From positions 1-18,815 of the forward strand of contig CAKOOQ010000023.1 of the NCBI GenBank assembly GCA_934098555.1: 18,815 bases of DNA, read 5' to 3'. Positions 13,698 through 18,815 of the stretch are shown in pieces; positions within the stretch are counted from its first letter, which is position 1; each line of letters opens with the position of its first letter. Source of the stretch: an uncultured Bacilli bacterium. GTDB taxonomy: Bacteria; Bacillota_I; Bacilli_A; RF39; UBA660. Under the pieces are notes generated by a model. That model was not told the DNA's origin and did not search any database. It saw only the letters and a list, made by a program, of their open reading frames with translations. The position numbers and the translations under genes are program-made.

Positions 13698-15698
13698 TCA
13701 TTTTAAAATACTTTTTATTTTACGTAGTGTTGTTCTTGGATAACGAAGCAAACGAGGAATATCTCTTAAACGGAATGATTTAGCCAGACATTTTATTTTG
13801 GCCTTGCGACTAAATAATTCTTTTTTAAAATGATTAAATTCTTCCTCGTCCATATCCTCGATAAAGAAAGTATCTTTCCATAAAGATTTATCAATTTCTT
13901 TATAAAAATTAGCTAAGTTACTTTTAATTTGTTCTTTAGTATAAGTGGGCACAAAATGAATTTTTTGATTATCATAACCAACAGATTCAACAATATCTCG
14001 AAACATTTTTAAATCAGCATAATTTTTTTCATTAATGAATTTTTCATAATTACGAATAGCAAGAGGAGCCTCTAGATATTTAAGTTCATCATAGTATTTT
14101 AAATATTCATCACAGATTTCTATGGCACTACTTTGAAACTCATTAATGTATTTTTCATTCATACTGTTGTCCCCTAAAATAGGTTTTACTCCCTCTTTTT
14201 CTTTTTTAAAGCCTTTTGTACTCCCATGAGAAGCCGAGACAATAAATTCATACATCATGATATTACGATTTATTTTCAAGAAAGTTTCACGAGGTTCTTC
14301 TGAATCAAAAGCATATCCAAAGGAATTATATTTAACATTATCGTACATAGATTTTAAAGTTCCAAAATAGTATCCTGAAAATTCGACATCAGGTAAAAGT
14401 TTATTTAAAGAAAACTGCGTACTTCCTGCCCAACCGACATCAACAAGATTAACATTTTCATAAGTATCCATTTTCATTTGATGTAAGTATTTTACAACTA
14501 GATTTTTTTTGACATTTAAAGAATCTTTAATATCGCCATAAATATAGCCTAAAAACTTTTTTACTCGATTAATATTATCAGGAGCTAAAATGGTATCCAA
14601 AGTAATATCAAAACGTTTCAATACTTTACTATAATCTTTATCTTCTAAACCAACCGCCTTTAAAATAGCCTTTACTTTTAATTTTTGATTTAAATCGGCA
14701 TTATAACGGGTAAGTATTTCTAAAGCAAATTCTTTTTCACAATAAACAAGTGTTGGATTTTGATAAGAGGCTCTAGAACAATAAAGATAATAGGTATCCA
14801 TGTCTTTATTTAATTTTTCTTTAAATTTTTCGTAAATTTCTTTCATCGCATACCCATCACGCGCTAAGAAATAAATATTATCTTTATGCTTCGTTAACTG
14901 ATAAATCCAATTAGTAAAACCATAATAAATAGGCGAAACGCATTTAATACCAAATTGTTGCCATGAGGTTAATTCTTCCAAAGAAGTATAAAGCCTATTT
15001 TCTATGATACCTTTTAAGATACTCTCTTCTAAAGTGCCACTTTCATTGACAAAATGGCTACGGTCATTAACTTTTAAATAATGATAGGCGTGCATACCTA
15101 GTTTTAATGGATTTTGGACATCTGAAACATAGTTATCACCCATATGAAGCCAACTGTCATATTCTAAGTTTTCTTTTTCTTTAACTTCTACAAATAAAGA
15201 CCCATTCCCCTTAACTTTAAAGTGGGTTTCTGAAACGTAAACTTTATCCATTTTATAATCAAAAGAAGTTAAAATTTCCTCAATAAAAGCTTTAGGTAAA
15301 TACATATCTGAAATCGCATATATTTTTTTCTTCTTCTTTTTGGCATAACTATAAACTTCAAACATAAAAGGATTTTTCACTAAATATTTCTTTTCCATTT
15401 CAAGCTCTTTCGTCATCAATTTAGCTAAATCTTTTTTCTCTTCTTTTTCTAAAGCTTTATAAATGTCTTGCAAAGTCGTTTCATTATTTTCATGACCTAC
15501 TCTAGAAGTACTTTCCGCTTTTATTCTCTTTTCTTTAAAATCTTCTATAGCAAATTTTTCTTTAGCATAATCACTCATGGCCTCGAAAATATCTGCTGGA
15601 CTTAAGACATTACGAAGTAAAAGGGTATCAAAGATATCAAAAGATATTACTTTATTTTCATCAATTAATTTTTTTATTTTTTTTAATTCTTCTTGCAT
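13698..15698 (-). CDS. HAD-fold hydrolase-like protein with large unassigned C-terminal region (COG5610-like)
   Basis: A 666-aa protein. Residues 14-210 form a HAD domain: ISFDIFDTLLLR (nucleophile Asp21), AISDMYLP (Ser130), HFKVKG (Lys161 or Lys163) and HMGDNYVSDV (Asp188, Asp193). The position two after the nucleophile is Phe23 instead of the Asp used by phosphatases, so phosphatase activity is doubtful. Residues about 245-666 are unassigned, with recurring-looking motifs IYFLARDGYAMKEIY (275-289) and YCSRAS. This arrangement is known from polysaccharide gene clusters, and a role in polymer assembly is inferred from position only. The start follows AGGAGG with 4-nt spacing, and the gene lies 8 bp after the GT2 gene. 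Confidence 0.75.
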   Translation of the reverse strand: MQEELKKIKKLIDENKVISFDIFDTLLLRNVLSPADIFEAMSDYAKEKFAIEDFKEKRIKAESTSRVGHENNETTLQDIYKALEKEEKKDLAKLMTKELEMEKKYLVKNPFMFEVYSYAKKKKKKIYAISDMYLPKAFIEEILTSFDYKMDKVYVSETHFKVKGNGSLFVEVKEKENLEYDSWLHMGDNYVSDVQNPLKLGMHAYHYLKVNDRSHFVNESGTLEESILKGIIENRLYTSLEELTSWQQFGIKCVSPIYYGFTNWIYQLTKHKDNIYFLARDGYAMKEIYEKFKEKLNKDMDTYYLYCSRASYQNPTLVYCEKEFALEILTRYNADLNQKLKVKAILKAVGLEDKDYSKVLKRFDITLDTILAPDNINRVKKFLGYIYGDIKDSLNVKKNLVVKYLHQMKMDTYENVNLVDVGWAGSTQFSLNKLLPDVEFSGYYFGTLKSMYDNVKYNSFGYAFDSEEPRETFLKINRNIMMYEFIVSASHGSTKGFKKEKEGVKPILGDNSMNEKYINEFQSSAIEICDEYLKYYDELKYLEAPLAIRNYEKFINEKNYADLKMFRDIVESVGYDNQKIHFVPTYTKEQIKSNLANFYKEIDKSLWKDTFFIEDMDEEEFNHFKKELFSRKAKIKCLAKSFRLRDIPRLLRYPRTTLRKIKSILK

Positions 15699-15706
15699 AA
15701 AGCCTC

Positions 15707-16552
15707 CTAATTTTTATAGGCATATTTGCCTTTAATTTGTCGTTTATAATCTCTTTTTCCTCTAAGCATATTACGAAGTTTACGATATTTATCTTTTTCA
15801 AAAAAGAGAATATTACGAACTTGATAAAACAAACCATTTTTTATATATTTACAATGACTAGAAAACTTCTCATGATACATATCATAAATATATAAAGCAT
15901 TTCGTGTCATGTAATAACGTCTTATATAATTGTGGTTGCTGCACTGTATTTCATGACCAAGAATGTGATAACATTTGTAATCCCCCAGATTGTGTTTTAA
16001 CAAGATATCGTTATGCCGTTCTATTAAAAAACCATGAGCACATAAATTCATACAAAATTCAATATCTACACAATCAATAAAAAGCCAATCTTTAAAGCCC
16101 CCTACTTTTTGGTAAGCACTTACCCTTACCATATTTCCTGAAGTCATAACCTCTAAGGGGTAATCTATTTTTTCTTTTGGCTTCGGTATTTTTGTTTTTA
16201 TAACTTGATAAGGCGTAATGATAGCTACTTTATCATTTTGACAAACCTTAGTAGAAGAGATAAGTTTTTCAAAATTATCATCCAAAAATTTACTATCTTG
16301 GTCCATAGTAAGAACCCAGGTATAGCCATCTTTAATTGCTCTTTCAAAAGCAATATTTAAAGCTTTAGCAATACCTAAATTATCCTTATTATTTATATAA
16401 ACAATCTTATTAGAAGAAGGTAAAAGATATTGATTATCTTGATTAACAGAATTATCAACAACATAAAGTTTATCTAATAAATCTAAATACGACAGAATAT
16501 TATCCTTGACATTTTCTAAAGGATTATAAAGTACAACCGTGCCACATATCAT
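15707..16552 (-). CDS. GT2 glycosyltransferase, rhamnosyltransferase-like
   Basis: A 281-aa cytoplasmic family 2 transferase. The fold begins at MICGTVVLYNP. VVDNSVNQ (31-38) and NNKDNLGIAKALN follow. The metal site is TMDQDS (82-87; DxD as Asp84-Gln-Asp86), and IDCVDIEFCMNLCAHG carries the likely base. The wording resembles rhamnosyltransferases of the RfbF/TIGR01556 type. The start was chosen at 16552, not the ATG at 16576, because GAGGAGG lies 6 nt before it and the conserved fold begins there. That SD is formed by the last codons of the permease, so the two genes abut. The donor sugar is inferred. Confidence 0.85.
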   Translation of the reverse strand: MICGTVVLYNPLENVKDNILSYLDLLDKLYVVDNSVNQDNQYLLPSSNKIVYINNKDNLGIAKALNIAFERAIKDGYTWVLTMDQDSKFLDDNFEKLISSTKVCQNDKVAIITPYQVIKTKIPKPKEKIDYPLEVMTSGNMVRVSAYQKVGGFKDWLFIDCVDIEFCMNLCAHGFLIERHNDILLKHNLGDYKCYHILGHEIQCSNHNYIRRYYMTRNALYIYDMYHEKFSSHCKYIKNGLFYQVRNILFFEKDKYRKLRNMLRGKRDYKRQIKGKYAYKN

Positions 16553-16553
16553 G

Positions 16554-17327
16554 CTATACCTCCTCAGCAAAACCACGTTCTAATTTTTTAAATATTAAAT
16601 AACCTAGAATTAAAATAGCAAAGGAAATCCCCAATACTATCATTAAAGATGATAAAACCGGACTTTGTTGATAATAAAAGATATTGCGGTAAGACTCAAT
16701 AATGGTAGTCATAGGATTTAAATATAACACCCAACGAATCTTTTCAGGAAACATATCAACTGTATAAAGTATTGGAGTTGCATAGAAAAGTAGATTAAGT
16801 AAAAAGCCAACTAGGTACTCTATATCTCGTACGTAAACATTTATGGCACTTAAAACGAAGAGTAAACCTAAACTTAAAGCACTTTGAATAATGGCTATTA
16901 AAGGAAGCCATAAAAGTTGCAAACTTAAACCAATGCCTCCAAACAAAACGAAGAGTAAAACAATAACACAAGATATTAAAAAATTAATTAAGCCAGCAGA
17001 AACTACACTAATCGGAAGAATTTCTCTTGGAAAATAAACTTTTTTAATAATCCCACCATTTATCCATACACAGTTACATCCTGTTGTAATACATGTTGTA
17101 AAAAAGTTCCAAGGGATAACACCCGTAATTAAATATACCAAATAGTTATCCACATTTGTTTTCATAATATAAGGAAAAACTAAAGTATAAACTAAAACCA
17201 TTAATAATGGATTTAAAAAGGACCATAAAACGCCTAAAAAAGAGCCTTTATATTTACCTCTAATTTCTTTTTGTACATTCGTTTTTAATAATTCACGATA
17301 TTGATAGAGTTCTTTAAAAACTTTCAT
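16554..17327 (-). CDS. Polysaccharide ABC transporter permease (TagG/Wzm/RgpC type)
   Basis: A 257-aa ABC-2-type permease with about six membrane segments. It carries the diagnostic N-terminal block VQKEIRGKYKGSFLGVLWSF (residues 19-38), and further on YVRDIEYLVGFLLNLLFYATPILY and LYLNPMTTIIESYRNIF. It exports a finished lipid-linked polymer, such as teichoic acid, rhamnan or O-antigen, together with the ATPase encoded next to it. The start codon immediately follows the ATPase stop (TAGATG), with AAGGAG 9 nt upstream. The glycan is judged from the operon, not from this protein. Confidence 0.93.
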   Translation of the reverse strand: MKVFKELYQYRELLKTNVQKEIRGKYKGSFLGVLWSFLNPLLMVLVYTLVFPYIMKTNVDNYLVYLITGVIPWNFFTTCITTGCNCVWINGGIIKKVYFPREILPISVVSAGLINFLISCVIVLLFVLFGGIGLSLQLLWLPLIAIIQSALSLGLLFVLSAINVYVRDIEYLVGFLLNLLFYATPILYTVDMFPEKIRWVLYLNPMTTIIESYRNIFYYQQSPVLSSLMIVLGISFAILILGYLIFKKLERGFAEEV

Positions 17328-18071
17328 CTAACGACACTCCTTTAAATATTCTGGAATAACTTTGGTTGGCTTATCATCCATTCTAACATGACCATTATTT
17401 ATCCAAATAGCTCGTGTACATAAATTTTCAATTTGATCTAAGCTATGACTGACAATAACAATCGTTTTTTCACTATTTTTGAGTTCTTGTAATTTACTAA
17501 AACACTTTTCTTGAAAATGTTGATCACCAACCGCTAAAATTTCATCGATAAGTAAAATCTCAGCATCCACATTTATAGCGATAGAAAAAGCCAAACGCAT
17601 ATACATACCGCTCGAATAAGTACGAACAGGATTATCAATAAATTCGCCTAATTCAGAAAATTCAATAATATCATCGAGTCTTTTATCGATTTCTTGTTTA
17701 GTCAAGCCAAAAATAGCCGCATTAAAATAAATGTTTTCTCTTCCCGTAAAATCTTGATGAAAACCAGCGCCAAGCTCTAATAAACTCGTTAATTTACCAT
17801 GTGTAATAATTTCTCCCTTGGTAGGATAAATTATTTTCGTCATTAATTTTAAAAGTGTACTCTTACCGGAACCGTTTACTCCTACAAGACCTACTGTCTC
17901 ACCTTTTTTAATATCTAAATTAATATCTTCTAAAGCCGTATAAAGTTCACTTTGATTTCTCTTCCAAAAAAGAAGATGCTCTTTTAAGGTACTCGCTTTA
18001 TCATAATATATTTTAAAGGATTTGGTCACATGTTTTATTTCAATGGCGTTTTCCTTACTTGTTTTCTTCAT
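17328..18071 (-). CDS. Polysaccharide ABC transporter ATPase (TagH/Wzt/RgpD type)
   Basis: A 247-aa ATPase that powers export through the TagG/Wzm-like permease. It shows Walker A GVNGSGKST (about 64-72), the signature YSSGMYMRL and Walker B AEILLIDEILAVGD, then the H-loop SHSLDQI. The block ELGAGFHQDFTGRENIYFNAA is typical of the polysaccharide branch. It lacks the C-terminal sugar-recognition domain found in longer Wzt proteins. Recognition of the polymer is therefore not by that route. It is first in the operon, with GAGGTGA 4 nt before ATG and a consensus promoter 30 nt upstream. Confidence 0.93.
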   Translation of the reverse strand: MKKTSKENAIEIKHVTKSFKIYYDKASTLKEHLLFWKRNQSELYTALEDINLDIKKGETVGLVGVNGSGKSTLLKLMTKIIYPTKGEIITHGKLTSLLELGAGFHQDFTGRENIYFNAAIFGLTKQEIDKRLDDIIEFSELGEFIDNPVRTYSSGMYMRLAFSIAINVDAEILLIDEILAVGDQHFQEKCFSKLQELKNSEKTIVIVSHSLDQIENLCTRAIWINNGHVRMDDKPTKVIPEYLKECR

Positions 18072-18099
18072 AAGTCACCTCAATGTTTCTAACATATTT

Positions 18100-18128
18100 A
18101 GTATAGCAAAATAAAAAAAGAATATCAA
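18100..18128 (-). promoter_or_regulatory. Operon promoter for the polysaccharide cluster
   Basis: TTGATA (18123-18128), a 17-bp spacer and TATACT (18100-18105) on the minus strand form a near-consensus sigma-A promoter. The predicted start is about 22 nt before the TagH-like ATG. No operator is seen. A T9 tract (18134-18142 region) with a weak preceding hairpin may isolate it from upstream transcription. Confidence 0.8.
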
Positions 18129-18157
18129 TTTAGTTGAAAAAAAAAGACGATTCCACC

Positions 18158-18394
18158 CTAGTTTTTGACTGGATTTTTCGCCTTTTTTTCTAATAACTTG
18201 TATTCCTCAATTCTTTTTTTAATTAAAATTTTTGTTTCTTTATTAACACTCTTAAATTTATTTCCACCCTTAAATCTTCATCAATCCTTAATGGATATGG
18301 GTTAACAGTTTTCAAACAAGCCCATCTTAACAAGAGACATCACAACACACCAACTCATGATTAAAACAAGTAGTAATTTATAAATTTTACGCAT
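18158..18394 (-). pseudogene. Frameshifted small membrane-protein gene
   Basis: The ATG at 18394 opens MRKIYKLLLVLIMSWCVVMS, which looks like a signal or membrane segment, and stops after 30 codons (TAA at 18302-18304). The neighbouring frame then reads VNPYPLRIDEDLRVEIN with no stop. The first frame resumes as NKETKILIKKRIEEYKLLEK and ends KNPVKN at 18158-18160. The total is 78 codons with two compensating shifts. No SD is visible and no family is recognised. A real but damaged 80-aa gene is the best reading; two sequencing errors are also possible. It fills most of the 18072-18450 gap. Confidence 0.4.
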
Positions 18395-18450
18395 CTATGC
18401 CAAAAAAGGGAACATTGAAATTTAATTCCTTGGCTTAGTATCATAGCTTT

Positions 18451-18815
18451 CTACTTTCTAATAAAACGTTTTAAAGTGCCATTACCAATATAGTCTTTAG
18501 AAAGTTCACTTAATGTTGTGTAATTTGTAATCACATTGGTCATTATTTCACGTGACGCGCTTTGAGCACGCGTTCTTTCATAAGTTTCACGGTTAAAATC
18601 CCAAATATAACCAGAATTTCTTTCAGAGTTTAAATAACGAACAATTTTATAGTAATCTTTTTCAACAATTTCTCTTTTTTCTTCTTGATGAGCATAAAAT
18701 CCCCTTGGAGAACGCTTACGTTGTTCTTGATAAAATAACAAAAGTTCTTTCATCCGTAAACATTTGCTTTTACCATCTCCTCTTACGCCTTCCAAAAGAT
18801 TATGTCCAAAACTAT
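18451..18815 (-). CDS. Unrecognised protein, cut by the right edge
   Basis: The frame is open from the right edge to TAG at 18451-18453, giving at least 121 codons. A TTG at 18795 and an ATG at 18753 are possible starts, but the upstream codons (SFGHNLLEG) have no stop and no convincing SD precedes them. A start outside the window is likely. The sequence is charged and rich in Arg, Lys and Glu, with segments such as FYQEQRKRSPRGFYAHQ, YLNSERNSGYIWDFNRETYE and ELSKDYIGNGTLKRF. No signal peptide or membrane segment is visible. I do not recognise the family. Confidence 0.6.
   Translation of the reverse strand, partial: SFGHNLLEGVRGDGKSKCLRMKELLLFYQEQRKRSPRGFYAHQEEKREIVEKDYYKIVRYLNSERNSGYIWDFNRETYERTRAQSASREIMTNVITNYTTLSELSKDYIGNGTLKRFIRK

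Noticed and set aside
16553..16576. Longer start for the GT2 gene at 16576
   Set aside because: The extra residues do not belong to the fold, and a strong SD stands before 16552.
1..18815. tRNA, rRNA or CRISPR arrays
   Set aside because: No cloverleaf with GTTCRA arm, no rRNA signature and no regular short repeats were seen on either strand.

Overview
The window is about 30% G+C DNA in the standard bacterial code: TGA ends recG and rgpF, and Trp is TGG. It carries strong SD sequences, TTGAxA/TATAxT promoters and short-stem U-tract terminators. This points to a low-GC Gram-positive (Bacilli-like Firmicute, probably an uncultured gut or host-associated lineage). The species is inferred, not proven.

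Left part (1-5.5 kb, accessory). The 3' end of an IS256-family insertion sequence runs in from the left edge. Its transposase frame is broken at an A8 run. Next, on the minus strand, is a 548-aa membrane-anchored surface protein with a TasA/SipW-like N-terminus and a C-terminal domain of a repeat-prone surface family. Its last ~60 codons and the following ~50 bases are a G+C-rich patch (up to 60%) rich in NNY codons, like a recombined or diversified cassette. Then come two tandem ~1-kb units, each with its own leader, an Rpn/PD-(D/E)XK nuclease gene and a terminator. The units are identical for ~698 nt and diverge only in the C-terminal fifth, exactly where a candidate internal start lies.

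Middle (5.5-7.7 kb). recG is on the minus strand with its own extended -10 promoter. On each side of it, directly after a minus-strand stop codon (recG itself and the last operon gene), sits a ~95-nt promoter-hairpin-hairpin-C-rich-terminator unit. The two units have the same geometry and look like paralogous small RNAs.

Right part (7.7-18.1 kb). A compact eight-gene minus-strand operon runs from a consensus promoter at 18100-18128 to a terminator at 7598-7627. Order of transcription: ABC ATPase (TagH/Wzt type), ABC permease (TagG/Wzm type), GT2 rhamnosyltransferase-like enzyme, HAD-fold/unknown-domain protein, RgpF-like rhamnan synthesis protein, GtrA-GT-C fusion, then two polyprenyl-phosphate GT2 enzymes of GtrB type. 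Inferred logic: a rhamnan-like wall polysaccharide is made on a lipid carrier inside the cell and exported by the ABC transporter. The GtrB enzymes load sugars on undecaprenyl phosphate, and the GtrA-GT-C fusion flips these and transfers the sugar outside, as in group A carbohydrate or GtrABC decoration. No dTDP-rhamnose genes, initiating glycosyltransferase or wall ligase are in the window.

Far right. Upstream of the operon lie a frameshifted small membrane-protein gene and an unrecognised gene cut by the right edge.
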